The position numbers and the translations under genes are program-made. From Bacteroidales bacterium (GTDB lineage Bacteria > Bacteroidota > Bacteroidia > Bacteroidales > VadinHA17), in assembly GCA_012519515.1 (NCBI GenBank), contig JAAYQC010000128.1, positions 1 through 34,527 of the forward strand: a DNA stretch of 34,527 nucleotides. The letters run 5' to 3'. Every line of letters starts with the position of its first letter. Positions within the stretch are counted from its first letter, which is position 1. Below the pieces are notes generated by a model, which did not search any database, was not told where the DNA came from, and saw nothing but the letters and a program-made list of their open reading frames with translations. Below are positions 1-8,859 of the stretch, in pieces.

Positions 1-15
1 AGCTGCATTGCAGCT
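1..15. repeat. Perfect short palindrome at window start
   Basis: Positions 1-15 read as two 7-base arms (AGCTGCA and TGCAGCT) around one central base. It could be the stem of a terminator or a hairpin belonging to sequence left of the window. No clear T tract follows on the + strand, so its role cannot be decided. Confidence 0.4.
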
Positions 16-130
16 GTTCATGGTTGAAGCTTTAACTTCCCATAGCAAATCCCTCTTTTGCAGAACAATTTCACGGGTTTGATAATTTTGAGGTTGGAAA
101 TGGTCTCCCCTTTCGAAACTCATGGGCCCT

Positions 131-365
131 GATATGCCGGGACATAACCAATAGGATTATTGTATCATACTGTCGTCACAAAACTCCCCAACCCTGATTA
201 GAGGGATTACTGTGACATACCTCCCATCATAATACTCACTGACCTTTAGGTGCAATAACAAGAGCAAAAAGATCCCTGTGACATACTTCCGTCACAATAC
301 TACCTGACCTTGACATGCCGGGACATAACCAAAAGGATTACTGTACAATACTCCCATTACAAGAT
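131..365. repeat. Degenerate tandem repeats (about four units)
   Basis: The 29-base segment at 131-159 recurs at 312-340 with about two mismatches. Between and after these copies a shorter core occurs four times, near 154-185, 204-236, 271-301 and 335-365. Each has the pattern ggatta-CTGTgACATACt-cccgTCACAAtACT, with varying decay. The third core has near-symmetric arms TGTGAC and GTCACA about 8 bases apart. The units are imperfectly spaced (about 50-67 bp), so this is not a CRISPR array. No gene is visible in 1-670. The stretch could be a decayed repeat cluster or a set of protein-binding sites. Confidence 0.5.
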
Positions 366-379
366 TATCTGGATACGAC

Positions 380-396
380 ATGCTCCGGAGGAGCAT
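380..396. repeat. Short hairpin, 7-bp arms
   Basis: ATGCTCC and GGAGCAT flank a three-base loop. It lies just after the degenerate repeats in a region without a convincing gene. Its function is unknown. Confidence 0.35.
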
Positions 397-455
397 CCAT
401 CAGCTGGCAGCTTCTCTGAAGGAGAAGGATTTCCTGGATTCTGATGCTTCTGTTT

Positions 456-519
456 TTTAGTGCGGCCTCAAACTTTAATTAACTAATAATGAGAAAAATA
501 TGAAATTTACCGCACTAAA
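456..519. repeat. 10-bp inverted repeat in gene-free region
   Basis: TTTAGTGCGG at 456-465 is perfectly complementary in reverse to CCGCACTAAA at 510-519, with a 44-base A/T-rich loop. The arms could be ends of a small decayed element or the closing stem of a structured RNA. No flanking target duplication was seen. Confidence 0.4.
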
Positions 520-637
520 TGTCAGAAGTCAGGACTGGATTTCTGTGTTCAAAAGGTTGAATATTTCCTTCTCAATCTGGTCTGAATCTTTTTTCTGGTT
601 ATTAATTTTATACTGTCTCTGGTTGTTAACAATAATA

Positions 638-666
638 AACCCTGCAAGTCAGCTTATTGCAGGGTT
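638..666 (-). terminator. Terminator of tRNA-Arg
   Basis: Perfect 10-bp arms, AACCCTGCAA (638-647) and TTGCAGGGTT (657-666), enclose a 9-base loop. The hairpin starts 8 bases after the 3' end of tRNA-Arg on the minus strand and is followed there by T-rich sequence (TTTATTATT), as expected for a Rho-independent terminator. It could also work for + strand transcription, which runs into TTCTTT. Confidence 0.65.
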
Positions 667-673
667 CTTTCTG

Positions 674-745
674 TAGTCCCACCAGGAATCGAACCTGAAT
701 CTAAGGTTTAGGAAACCTTCGTTCTATCCATTGAACTATGGGACC
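674..745 (-). tRNA. tRNA-Arg (anticodon CCT)
   Basis: The minus strand folds into a full cloverleaf of 72 nt. The acceptor stem is GGTCCCA/TGGGACT with discriminator A, the D arm is GTTC...GAAC, and the anticodon stem AAGGT/ACCTT encloses the loop TTCCTAA, giving anticodon CCT (reads AGG). The T arm is CAGG-TTCGATT-CCTG. CCA is not encoded. G1-U72 is a wobble pair. Confidence 0.95.
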
Positions 746-923
746 GGATTTTCCGGGGTGTAAAATTATATCTTTTTTTCGTGATAGCAAAGCCCCGGAG
801 ATTTTGCAGGGAACTATTGAAAACCGGAGGAACAGAGAAATTTGGTGAATTTCCCGAAAACACTTAATAAGCTTTTTGTTGAGTCAGCGATCTTTCATAA
901 TTTCATGCACAAATTCCACAACC

Positions 924-1478
924 ATGAACTGGATTGATTTTGTCATCATTATACTTCTCGTTTTCGGACTTGCAAGAGGATTTATTGATGGTTTCATAAA
1001 GGAACTGGCATCGCTGCTGGCACTCATTCTTGGAATATGGGGAGCAATTAAATTCTCCTCATTCACTGCAGAAAGGCTCTATGACTACTTTGACATGACC
1101 AGCCAGTATACGGGCATAATAGCATTCCTTATAACCTTTGTGATCATTGTAATCCTGGTTCATTTTGTGGGAGTGATCGTTGACATGTTTCTTGACAAGA
1201 TCTCGCTGGGAGTGCTGAATTCACTTCTCGGACTTCTTTTCGGCCTTTTTAAAACAGCTTTGATACTGAGTGTGATATTCACGGTATTGAATGCAATAGA
1301 TGCAAAACACAGGTTTCTGCCTGCACGAACGATAGAAACTTCCAGATTATACAGCCCCATAGCGGATATTGCACCGGCTCTCTTCCCGATCATTGGCGAA
1401 GGCAATTTTGATAAAAGCTTTGACAGGCTGAAGAAGAAACAGGAAACCAAAAAAAACCCGGCCGAGACAACGGTTTAA
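924..1478 (+). CDS. CvpA family integral membrane protein
   Basis: An inner-membrane protein of about 184 residues of the CvpA (colicin V production) family. It shows four hydrophobic stretches, roughly residues 2-16, 25-45, 60-85 and 100-125, and the typical N-terminal pattern [12 protein letters not shown] followed by a glycine/arginine turn ([12 protein letters not shown]). A charged K-rich tail ends the protein. The reading frame is open from 876, but the ATG at 924 is preferred because the family begins with this motif and the upstream 16 residues look non-coding. The family's molecular role is poorly defined. It lies 41 bases upstream of tyrS, which has its own candidate promoter box. 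Confidence 0.85.
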   Translation: MNWIDFVIIILLVFGLARGFIDGFIKELASLLALILGIWGAIKFSSFTAERLYDYFDMTSQYTGIIAFLITFVIIVILVHFVGVIVDMFLDKISLGVLNSLLGLLFGLFKTALILSVIFTVLNAIDAKHRFLPARTIETSRLYSPIADIAPALFPIIGEGNFDKSFDRLKKKQETKKNPAETTV

Positions 1479-1488
1479 CTGCCTTTGC

Positions 1489-1496
1489 TATATTTG
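1489..1496 (+). promoter_or_regulatory. Candidate Bacteroidota -7 box for tyrS
   Basis: TATATTTG matches the Bacteroidota -7 consensus TAnnTTTG exactly and lies 23 bases before the tyrS ATG. No TTTG -33 box stands at the usual 19-21 base spacing, so tyrS may also be read through from the CvpA gene. Confidence 0.35.
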
Positions 1497-1519
1497 CAGT
1501 CCGGATAAAAGCACAAATT

Positions 1520-2812
1520 ATGACTTTTGTTGAAGAATTGAGATGGAGAGGCATGATCCATGACATCATGCCGGGTACGGAAGAATTGCTCGCGAAGGAG
1601 TCAACCCTGGGATATATCGGATTTGATCCGACTGCCGACTCTCTTCATATAGGCCATATGGTACAGGTTATGCTGCTTGTTCACTTCCAGCGGTCAGGAC
1701 ATATTCCGATAGCCCTGGTGGGAGGTGCAACCGGTATGATTGGCGATCCGTCGGGCAAGTCGGAGGAGAGAAATTTACTTGACGAGGAGACCCTTCAAAG
1801 AAACCAGGAGTGCATCAGGATACAGCTGGCGAAATTTCTTGATTTTTCCCCTGAGAGGAAGAACAAGGCCATTATGGTTAATAATTATGACTGGATGAAA
1901 GATTACTCTTTCCTTGGATTCATAAGGGAAATAGGAAAGCATATCACGGTTAATTACATGATGGCAAAGGATTCGGTGAAGAAAAGACTTGGGGCCGATT
2001 CAAAGGAGGGAATGTCCTTTACCGAGTTCTCATACCAGCTTGTCCAGGGAACCGATTTCCTTCATCTTTACAATGAACTTGGCTGCAAACTTCAGATGGG
2101 CGGATCGGACCAGTGGGGGAACATAGTCACCGGTACCGAGCTTATAAGAAGGAAGACGGGTGGAGAGGCTTTTGCAATGACCTGTCCTCTCATAACCAAG
2201 TCGGACGGCACGAAATTCGGAAAGACTGAAGCGGGAAATGTCTGGCTCGATCCGGAGAAAACTTCGCCCTATCATTTTTACCAGTTCTGGCTCAATGTTT
2301 CGGATGAGGATGCCGCGAGGTATATAAAGATATTCACCCTGCTCGACAAAGCTGTCATAGAGGAGCTGACTGAGAGTCACCGTCAGTCTCCTCATGAAAG
2401 GATACTTCAGAAGCGCCTTGCTGAGGAGATGACCGTGATGGTGCATTCACGCGGGGAATATGAATCAGCTCTTGAGGCTTCACAGATACTGTTCGGGAAA
2501 GGCACCACCGAATCGCTCAGGAAGATGAATGAGAAAACCTTCCTTTCGGTTTTTGAAGGGGTGCCGGTATTTGACATAAGTATGGATGTGATCCGTAACG
2601 GTGTAAGCGCGGCTGATCTGTGCGCTGAACACTCCGCTGTGTTTGCTTCGAAGGGTGAACTTAGAAGGCTTGTTCAGGGCGGAGGGATGAGCATAAACAA
2701 GGTCAGGATTGATAATCCTGATATGATTGTAGGAAGTGATATGCTTCTCAACAATAAATACCTGCTTGTTCAGAAGGGAAAGAAGAATTATTACCTGCTA
2801 AGGATAAGTTGA
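1520..2812 (+). CDS. tyrS: Tyrosine--tRNA ligase
   Basis: A class I aminoacyl-tRNA synthetase of 430 residues, the usual length for bacterial TyrS. It activates tyrosine with ATP and charges tRNA-Tyr in the cytoplasm. The HIGH signature is at residues 43-46 (SLHIGHM). The KMSKS-loop equivalent is KFGKT at about 232-236, the variant typical of this TyrS branch. The tyrosine/tRNA-side motifs [10 protein letters not shown] (about 71-80) and GGSDQWGN (about 194-201) are intact. The C-terminal region from about residue 365 is an S4-like RNA-binding domain ([13 protein letters not shown]). The protein is complete. It converges with the phosphatase gene on the other strand. Confidence 0.97.
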   Translation: MTFVEELRWRGMIHDIMPGTEELLAKESTLGYIGFDPTADSLHIGHMVQVMLLVHFQRSGHIPIALVGGATGMIGDPSGKSEERNLLDEETLQRNQECIRIQLAKFLDFSPERKNKAIMVNNYDWMKDYSFLGFIREIGKHITVNYMMAKDSVKKRLGADSKEGMSFTEFSYQLVQGTDFLHLYNELGCKLQMGGSDQWGNIVTGTELIRRKTGGEAFAMTCPLITKSDGTKFGKTEAGNVWLDPEKTSPYHFYQFWLNVSDEDAARYIKIFTLLDKAVIEELTESHRQSPHERILQKRLAEEMTVMVHSRGEYESALEASQILFGKGTTESLRKMNEKTFLSVFEGVPVFDISMDVIRNGVSAADLCAEHSAVFASKGELRRLVQGGGMSINKVRIDNPDMIVGSDMLLNNKYLLVQKGKKNYYLLRIS

Positions 2813-2818
2813 TTGAAC

Positions 2819-2831
2819 CCCCTTTGGGGGC
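2819..2831. terminator. Short convergent hairpin after tyrS
   Basis: CCCCC-TTT-GGGGG lies in the 24-base gap between the convergent tyrS and phosphatase genes. There is no T tract on either side, so it is at best a weak bidirectional terminator. Confidence 0.3.
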
Positions 2832-2836
2832 TACAG

Positions 2837-4066
2837 TTATTTGATAAAGTCGGCGGCAATAATGGAGACATCATCAAAGAGCCCGGGATTATTATCGGGG
2901 ATTCCCAGTTTATCCAGCATCTTTTTGACGTTTTCCTCAACAGGCATCTTGTTTTTTATGTGCTTCACTATTTCAGAAGTTAGTATTTCTTTGCCGTTGT
3001 CACCCTTAAGGTCGGAAAGGCCGTCGGTGTAGCAAACTATCTTCGAGTTGGCGGTAACATACAGGACCTCGTGTTTTACAGGAGGCATTTCATCTATCAT
3101 TCCGATGCCTATGCACTGTGAATGGAGATGAGTAAGCTGACGGCTTTCATTGTTGAAGAATACGGGAGGGTTATGGCCGGCGTTGAGATACTCGAGGATA
3201 GCCGTCTGATGATCGTAACGGGCCACGAAAAATGTTATAAACTTATCTCCTTCGGCATTTGTCCAGATAAGATCGTTGAGCTTTATGACAAGTGTTTCGA
3301 GCTCAATGTCGGAGGTAAAAAGCGCCCTGAATCCGGCCTGGAAGTTCGACATAAGTATCGCGGCCGCGATTCCCTTTCCGGAAACATCGGCAATGCAGAA
3401 TCCGGTTTTTGAGGGGGAGAGCCTGATGCAGTCGTAATAGTCTCCGCCGACCTCGTAATGAGGGTAATAAAAGCCGGTTATCCTGAGCTTTTCATTCACC
3501 GGCATCGACCTGTTGTCGGGGATTAGCTTCTGCTGCATCTCTGCAGCCAGTTCGAGCTCTTTTTTAAGCGCTTCCTGCCTGAGACTTTCCATGAAAAGCC
3601 TTTTATTCTCGATGGCTGCAATAATTATTCCCGATATGGTCTTAACGAAGTTTAGATGTCTGATCACGGGGCTCATACCCTTGCGGTCTTCCTCGATATC
3701 GCCTATCAGGATAAATGCAAGCGGTGTATTGTTGCTGAAAATGGGGATAAGTATCTCCACTCCCTCTATTCCCAGGTTCTTGTTCCTTATTTCTGTCTCG
3801 TTGTATTTCAGGAGTTTGTTCTCTACATCGATACCGGTTTCAAATTCCTCGGGGAAACCGGCATTGAGAATACATTCCCAGCGGAGGGAATGCTTGAAAA
3901 TAATGATTTTACCTATTCCCAGCTTATTTCTGAGAATCGATTCATATTTTGATAAAAGATCTTCGGTCGGCAGGTTATCGTTTATCGACAGGGTAATATC
4001 CAGAAGTGAGTCAAGCTTGAACCTGGATATCTGAAGTCTGTCAACCGAAGTCTTTTTTTTCCTCAT
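2837..4066 (-). CDS. SpoIIE/RsbU-type PP2C serine phosphatase with GAF-like sensor
   Basis: A cytoplasmic protein of 409 residues. Residues about 15-155 look like a GAF-type sensor domain, and about 155-182 form a charged helical linker (ALKKELELAAEMQQKLIP), the usual RsbU linker. Residues about 200-409 are a PPM/SpoIIE phosphatase. Metal-binding positions are present: GGDYYD (207-212), ADVSGKG (226-232), CYTDG (345-349) and FDDVS (397-401). Such enzymes dephosphorylate anti-sigma antagonists or other partner-switch proteins. It is the last gene of the tolC-to-efp run, 4 bases after efp. Two SiaC-type phosphoproteins at 10.7 and 11.7 kb are possible substrates by analogy with the SiaA/SiaC pair, but that link is only an inference. 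Confidence 0.88.
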   Translation of the reverse strand: MRKKKTSVDRLQISRFKLDSLLDITLSINDNLPTEDLLSKYESILRNKLGIGKIIIFKHSLRWECILNAGFPEEFETGIDVENKLLKYNETEIRNKNLGIEGVEILIPIFSNNTPLAFILIGDIEEDRKGMSPVIRHLNFVKTISGIIIAAIENKRLFMESLRQEALKKELELAAEMQQKLIPDNRSMPVNEKLRITGFYYPHYEVGGDYYDCIRLSPSKTGFCIADVSGKGIAAAILMSNFQAGFRALFTSDIELETLVIKLNDLIWTNAEGDKFITFFVARYDHQTAILEYLNAGHNPPVFFNNESRQLTHLHSQCIGIGMIDEMPPVKHEVLYVTANSKIVCYTDGLSDLKGDNGKEILTSEIVKHIKNKMPVEENVKKMLDKLGIPDNNPGLFDDVSIIAADFIK

Positions 4067-4070
4067 TAAG

Positions 4071-4637
4071 CTATAGTTTTGCCCTTTCTATATAGGTTTT
4101 GCTCGCGGTGTCTATCCTGATCTTGTCGCCGGTATCGATAAACAGCGGTACCATGATAGTGCTCCCGGTTTCGATGGTAGCCTGCTTGAAGGTGTTGGTT
4201 GCGGTATCGCCCCTTAGTCCGGGTTCGGTATAGGTAACTTCCACCACTACAAACTGCGGAACCTCTACTGATAGAACGGTATCGGTGTCGGCGTGGTATA
4301 CAACCTCAACATTTTCTCCTTCCTTCAGGAATTCATGGGCGTCGATAAGTTCCTCGTGGACGTGTATCTGCTCGAAGGTTTCGACATGCATGAAATAGTA
4401 TCCGACTTCATCTTTGTAGAGATATTGGTAGGGGCGTCTTTCAACTCTTGCCACGTTAACTCTTGTGCCGGATGGAAAAGTATTGTCAAGCACCCTTCCT
4501 GTCTTGATGTTCTTTAGTTTGGTTCTTACAAAAGCCGGGCCTTTTCCGGGCTTTACATGCTGGAACTGCACAATGGTATGAAGTTCCCCGTTGTATTCAA
4601 TTACCAGTCCGTTTCTGAAATCTGCAGTAGTTGCCAT
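4071..4637 (-). CDS. efp: Translation elongation factor P
   Basis: EF-P rescues ribosomes stalled on polyproline stretches. The 188-residue length is standard. The N-terminal KOW-like domain carries the loop VKPGKGPAF with the modifiable lysine at K32. The two OB-fold domains follow, with [16 protein letters not shown] near residue 130 and the conserved C-terminal [15 protein letters not shown] lysine, not arginine, at the tip means a rhamnose-type modification is not expected. No EpmA-like modification gene is seen in the window. The gene lies 18 bases after the DUF3108 gene and 4 before the phosphatase gene, so it is probably co-transcribed. Confidence 0.97.
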   Translation of the reverse strand: MATTADFRNGLVIEYNGELHTIVQFQHVKPGKGPAFVRTKLKNIKTGRVLDNTFPSGTRVNVARVERRPYQYLYKDEVGYYFMHVETFEQIHVHEELIDAHEFLKEGENVEVVYHADTDTVLSVEVPQFVVVEVTYTEPGLRGDTATNTFKQATIETGSTIMVPLFIDTGDKIRIDTASKTYIERAKL

Positions 4638-4655
4638 AAAAAAACAATATTTCTG

Positions 4656-5444
4656 TTATTGGTTAGTATCTTTTCCTCTTATTTCCAGCGGATATTTCAG
4701 TCCTTCGTAATCAACTATTTCAGCTACAAAGGCCCCCACAAAGATGTTGAACCTGATTCTTACGGGCAGATAGTTCCTGTCGGCCGTGAACCAGAATGTC
4801 ACATCATCCTGTGTTTTAAACAGTCTTCCAACCTCAGTGACCGGGTTGAACTTCAGGCATTTGAGCCTGCCGATCTTTGTTTTGATCTCTTCGGTTCCCA
4901 TGTATCTCATAATAATCGGGTAGTATTCATCAGCGAACCATGTATTGATGGTTATAACATCTCCCTTTTTCATCTTTTCGTAACCGGGGAGATAATTGTT
5001 CCGCATGAAGTAGAAGCATGAAAGGATATCGTGTATACCTTTTTCGGTCACATGCACTCCAGAGAGGTCGCTTGTCAGAACTGACGAATCGGGTCTGCTG
5101 TAGTGGTCAAAGATCACCTCGTTATATTTGGTATAACGTCCTTCCCTGATGTTTCTGATCGAGAACACCGGTAATCCGGTCGAAGGTTCCATGAAGCTTT
5201 CATAGATGTCCTTTACCTTGAAGACTGCATCTACCATCCCGGTTGTCCGTCCCAGCAGGGTTGAATGCCACACATTCCTGCCTCTGAAGGTGTCAGTCTG
5301 GAGTTCAAGAGAAACGGCGCCTCCCTGGATGATTCCATAATTTATTACAAAATTAATCTTTTCACCCGGCAGGTAAGCCTTTTCCTGTCCGGAAGAAAGC
5401 GCCGGTATCAGGAGGGCCAGCAAAAGAGCTTTAATATGCCTCAT
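4656..5444 (-). CDS. DUF3108 domain secreted protein
   Basis: A 262-residue protein with an N-terminal signal peptide (MRHIKALLLALLIPALSSGQ), so probably periplasmic or at the outer membrane. The rest matches the DUF3108 pattern: YLPGEKINFVINYGIIQGG near the start, an R...YTKYNEVIFDH strand segment, GIHDILSCFYFMRN in the middle, and a C-terminal beta-rich half with VTFWFTADRNYLPVRIRF. The fold is thought to be beta-rich and lipocalin-like, but no biochemical function is established. It is the fourth gene of the minus-strand run, with gaps of 38 and 18 bases to tsaB and efp. Confidence 0.85.
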   Translation of the reverse strand: MRHIKALLLALLIPALSSGQEKAYLPGEKINFVINYGIIQGGAVSLELQTDTFRGRNVWHSTLLGRTTGMVDAVFKVKDIYESFMEPSTGLPVFSIRNIREGRYTKYNEVIFDHYSRPDSSVLTSDLSGVHVTEKGIHDILSCFYFMRNNYLPGYEKMKKGDVITINTWFADEYYPIIMRYMGTEEIKTKIGRLKCLKFNPVTEVGRLFKTQDDVTFWFTADRNYLPVRIRFNIFVGAFVAEIVDYEGLKYPLEIRGKDTNQ

Positions 5445-5482
5445 ACTGCTTTTTTAAGGGTACTTTGATTATAACAATCAAA

Positions 5483-6187
5483 TTACCTGCCAAGTATATT
5501 TTTTTTAGGACGTGAAGTTATGAAATCTTTGAGATAAAACGGTTCAAAATAAGCAATATCTTCAAAAGCCTGTTGCCTAAGTGATTTAAAAGCAGGTTGG
5601 TACATATGGGCTGCCGAGATCCTGAATTCATCGGCAAATGCTACATTTTCACGTTTAATAATACCGCGGCATTTTTCTGCACCGTCGCCGAAGAATAGCA
5701 GTCTTATATCCGCGGGTATGTCAGTGAATGAATATTCATCAATTATTTCAGCAGATGTTTCCTTAACGGTTCTGCCTTCATCATCCAGTATTGAGTAATA
5801 GACTTCCATTCGGCGTGCGTCGAGCATCGGGATGAAGAGAGAATTGTTATCGAGTCCGTATTTCTTCCTCATTCTGTCGTCGATACCGTAGAACATCGAA
5901 AGGGTGGTTTCGACTCCGATCAGCGGCAGTGAAGCCGCGTATGCAATCCCCTTAGCGGTTGAAACGCCTATCCGGAGTCCGGTGTATGAGCCGGGGCCCT
6001 TGCTAACGGCCACTGCTTCGAGGTCTTTTGCCTTTAATCCGGCTCTTTCAAGAAGTTCAGCGGTAAAAACGGTAAGCAGTGATCCATGGGATTTCTCTCC
6101 GGAGCTCTCTCTCAGGTAAGCCGGACCATTGCTGTCGCAGAGAGCAACCGAGCATATTGGAGTTGAAGTCTCGAGACAAATTATCAT
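5483..6187 (-). CDS. tsaB: tRNA threonylcarbamoyladenosine synthesis protein TsaB
   Basis: TsaB is the inactive ASKHA-fold partner of TsaD in the complex that makes t6A37 on ANN-decoding tRNAs. At 234 residues it has the normal length. The first strand IICLETSTPICSVAL and the signature GPGSYTGLRIG (residues 64-74) are diagnostic. The start at 6187 is chosen because a G-rich ribosome-binding site (AAGGGGG, 6191-6197) lies just upstream and the family begins exactly here. An in-frame extension to 6253 would overlap the preceding adaptor gene. TsaD, TsaC and TsaE are not in the window. Confidence 0.95.
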   Translation of the reverse strand: MIICLETSTPICSVALCDSNGPAYLRESSGEKSHGSLLTVFTAELLERAGLKAKDLEAVAVSKGPGSYTGLRIGVSTAKGIAYAASLPLIGVETTLSMFYGIDDRMRKKYGLDNNSLFIPMLDARRMEVYYSILDDEGRTVKETSAEIIDEYSFTDIPADIRLLFFGDGAEKCRGIIKRENVAFADEFRISAAHMYQPAFKSLRQQAFEDIAYFEPFYLKDFITSRPKKNILGR

Positions 6188-6218
6188 ATTCCCCCTTATG
6201 AATCCTTCTTCCGCGGGT

Positions 6219-7478
6219 TTATTCGAGGGAGAAGAGGTCTTCCTTCTTAACAATTTCGACCAGTGTGCTGTCAGACAGCTTTTTGCTTATGGCGGAAAAG
6301 GGTGCGGAAATAACACGATCTCCTTCGGCAACACCTGAAATAATCTCTATATAACTGTTATCCTGTATTCCTGTAATCACATCCTTTGCCAGGGCGCGTT
6401 CACCGTCAGTAATGAATACCAATGTACGAATTTTTTCGTCTGACAGATTCCTGACTACCACGGTAGTGTCTGTTCTGGTTGTTACCGACTGAATGGGTAC
6501 TGAAATGATTCCCTCCCTGATTTCTGTCCGGATGTCGACAGTAGCCGACATACCCGGTCTAAGCGGGTTCTGGTTGTGGCTGGTAACAAGCGCCTCATAA
6601 GAGTCAGGCAGCACGAGTATGTTAACGTCAAAGTTGGTTACCTGATCGGCTGAGACACCGGTTGTCTTTGCCGAGCTGGCTATTTCTGTTACAACACCCT
6701 TGAATTTATAGTCGGTATAGGCATCGATCTCGATGGTAGCGGTATCGCCGAGCTTGACTCTCGGGATATCATTCTCGTTGACTTCAACCTGGGCTTCCAT
6801 CCTGGAAAGATCTGCAATCCTAAGCATATCAGTACCTGCCATCATACCTGTACCTGCCACTCTTTCGCCGAGTTCCACCAGCAACATTGAAACGGTTCCC
6901 GACATGGGTGCATAGATGGATGTTTTTACAAGGTTTTCATTGGCCTCTTTAAGAGCTGCTTCCGCGCTCGTCACGGAGAATCTGGCCGCGTCAACCTCAG
7001 CTTTGGCAACCAGATAGGATGCTTCTGCCTGTTCAAATTCCGACCTGGATATAGTCTCTTCGTCATAAAGCTGTTTGTTCCTTTTATATGAAAGATCAGC
7101 CTGTATGAACTGTGCCTCGGCCTGTGAAAGTCTTGCACGAGCCTGACTGATTGCAGCAAGAGAGCGGTCGCGCTGTGAGATATAGACGTCAGGTTTGATC
7201 CTGAGCAGCAGCTGACCTTTTTCAACATTGTCACCTTCACGGACGGTAAGCTCAACAATTTCACCTGAAACGTCGGGAGTGATCTTGACTTCCTTTTCAG
7301 GCTGGATCTTCCCGTTGGCGGTTATTGTTTCTATGATTGTTCGTTTTTCTGCATTTTCAACTGACACTTTTACCGTGGCCGCCTTTCCGAACCAGCCGGC
7401 TTTTTTCCCAATCAATGCGAAAACTATAAGGACTATTGTCAAAGGGACGAGAATCTTAAGTATTTTATTGTTTTTCAT
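6219..7478 (-). CDS. Periplasmic adaptor subunit of an efflux pump (HlyD/MacA type)
   Basis: A membrane-fusion protein of 419 residues that would bridge an inner-membrane transporter and a TolC channel. An N-terminal membrane anchor spans residues about 8-27. The barrel-sandwich half-motif (EVKITPDVSGEIVELTVREGDNVEKGQ) lies near 62-88. A helical hairpin (about 100-180, with many Ala/Gln/Glu) is followed by the second half-motif, IYAPMSGTVSMLLVELGERV. The beta-barrel and membrane-proximal domains complete it. It lies 19 bases after the tolC-like gene. The usual third component, an ABC permease such as MacB or an RND pump, is missing from this position, where tsaB follows. Confidence 0.9.
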   Translation of the reverse strand: MKNNKILKILVPLTIVLIVFALIGKKAGWFGKAATVKVSVENAEKRTIIETITANGKIQPEKEVKITPDVSGEIVELTVREGDNVEKGQLLLRIKPDVYISQRDRSLAAISQARARLSQAEAQFIQADLSYKRNKQLYDEETISRSEFEQAEASYLVAKAEVDAARFSVTSAEAALKEANENLVKTSIYAPMSGTVSMLLVELGERVAGTGMMAGTDMLRIADLSRMEAQVEVNENDIPRVKLGDTATIEIDAYTDYKFKGVVTEIASSAKTTGVSADQVTNFDVNILVLPDSYEALVTSHNQNPLRPGMSATVDIRTEIREGIISVPIQSVTTRTDTTVVVRNLSDEKIRTLVFITDGERALAKDVITGIQDNSYIEIISGVAEGDRVISAPFSAISKKLSDSTLVEIVKKEDLFSLE

Positions 7479-7497
7479 CAGTATACCATATTTATAA

Positions 7498-8835
7498 TTA
7501 CTTGTTCAGAGTCAGGGGTAATCCCTTGTAAAAATCCAATACTTTGATTTTAAATATATATTCATATTTTGCCTGCGACATTTCAGACTGAGCGTTCAGG
7601 AGCTGCGTTTTTGCCGCGTTGTAGTCGACGGGAGTTATCATTCCGACGTTGAATTTCTGTTCGGTGTATCTGAACGATTCTTCAGATGATTTAACAGCTT
7701 TTGAACTCGCGTTGTACTTCTTGAGGGCGGCCACGGCATCTGCATAAGCTTGCTGTATATTCTTGTAGAGTTCTTTTCTGGCTCCTTCGAGGGTGAACTG
7801 ACTGTTTTCAACGGCCAGTTTGGAGTTTGCAATATTCTTGTTGACCAGCCATCCGTTCAGGATAGGGATACTCATGGAGAACCCGAGTCCGTAGTTCTTG
7901 TTGTTCTTCAGCTGATCCTCGAACGATTGCTGTCCGGGAAAGTTGGCAATATGCGAATACCTTGTCCCGAAATTATGACTCATCGAAATGCTGGGGCTTC
8001 TGGCTCCCTTTGCAATCCTGAGGGCATACTCGCTTGCAGTGAGTTTCATTTCCGAACTTCTGATCTCGGGCCTCGACTGAACTGCAAGTGTGTATATTTC
8101 TTCGATGTTTCCATCAATTGTTGCTGTTTCCTCAACATGGATATCCGGTACAACTATCTCGAATCCTTCAGTTGTTTCAAGTTCAAGCAGCTGTGTCAGG
8201 TTCAGGTATGATATATCAAGCTGGTTAAGCATATTTACCAGGGTCACTTCTTCCTGGGCTGCCTGGGCTTCTATCTGCAGAAGGTTTCCCCTTGCCATGC
8301 TTCCGGCATCAACCATTATGCCGGTTTTGGTTATTTGTTCGCGGGTCGTGTTCAGCTGATTCTCCGTGGCAGTTACCAGTTCCTTGTTCAGCAGGATCTG
8401 GAGGTAAGCCAGGGCAACGCTGAGGGATACATTGTCGCGGATTCTCTGAAGATCCTGTTCACCTGCCAGCAGCTCATACTTGTTTTTCTGAATGGTGTTA
8501 AGGTTCTGAAGTCCGGTAAAGAGATCGGTTCTTCCTCCCAGATAGAAATAGTTGGATCTTAGGGTCTGGTTATGAAAATCATATGTTGTCTGGTCGAGGG
8601 CCCTTCCAAAGGAGTAATCGTGCGATGCCTGGCCTGCAACTGTAGGAAGGAGACTGAGTTTTGACTGCTCCAGTGTGTTCTTCTGAACTTTTGTCTGGAT
8701 GGTCTGCTGTTTTATCTGGATATTATGGTCAATGGCATAGCGGATGCAATCCTCGAGCGACCATTCCTTCTGAGCGTCCAGCGGTCCCCAGGATGCAAGC
8801 AGCAAAGCAATTGTAATTATGAAAATACTTTTCAT
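7498..8835 (-). CDS. TolC family outer-membrane efflux protein
   Basis: A 445-residue outer-membrane channel component with a signal peptide (MKSIFIITIALLLASWGPLDAQ). It then has the TolC opening WSLEDCIRYAIDHNIQIKQQ and two structurally repeated halves of long amphipathic helices. The first repeat is at about residues 25-210 and the second at about 230-440, where the DYSFGRA-like and FSMSIPILNG segments mark the beta strands. It is first in the minus-strand operon and would form the outer conduit for the downstream adaptor. A palindrome lies in its leader (8860-8884). Confidence 0.92.
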   Translation of the reverse strand: MKSIFIITIALLLASWGPLDAQKEWSLEDCIRYAIDHNIQIKQQTIQTKVQKNTLEQSKLSLLPTVAGQASHDYSFGRALDQTTYDFHNQTLRSNYFYLGGRTDLFTGLQNLNTIQKNKYELLAGEQDLQRIRDNVSLSVALAYLQILLNKELVTATENQLNTTREQITKTGIMVDAGSMARGNLLQIEAQAAQEEVTLVNMLNQLDISYLNLTQLLELETTEGFEIVVPDIHVEETATIDGNIEEIYTLAVQSRPEIRSSEMKLTASEYALRIAKGARSPSISMSHNFGTRYSHIANFPGQQSFEDQLKNNKNYGLGFSMSIPILNGWLVNKNIANSKLAVENSQFTLEGARKELYKNIQQAYADAVAALKKYNASSKAVKSSEESFRYTEQKFNVGMITPVDYNAAKTQLLNAQSEMSQAKYEYIFKIKVLDFYKGLPLTLNK

Positions 8836-8859
8836 TCTGATATGATTTTGATTTTAAAG

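Noticed and set aside
271-305. CRP/FNR-like binding site in the third degenerate unit (TGTGAC...GTCACA)
   Set aside because: The half-sites are 8 bases apart for the GAC/GTC arms (10 for TGTGA/TCACA) and no regulated gene follows, so standard CRP/FNR binding is unlikely.
131-365. Possible CRISPR array
   Set aside because: Repeats are degenerate and unevenly spaced, spacers resemble each other, and no cas gene is visible.
380-460. 26-codon ORF beginning MLRRSIHQLAA
   Set aside because: It starts inside a hairpin, has no ribosome-binding site or family, and such short frames arise by chance.
4557-5021. 154-residue + strand frame opposite efp and the DUF3108 gene
   Set aside because: It is antisense to two well-supported genes and has no recognisable domain.
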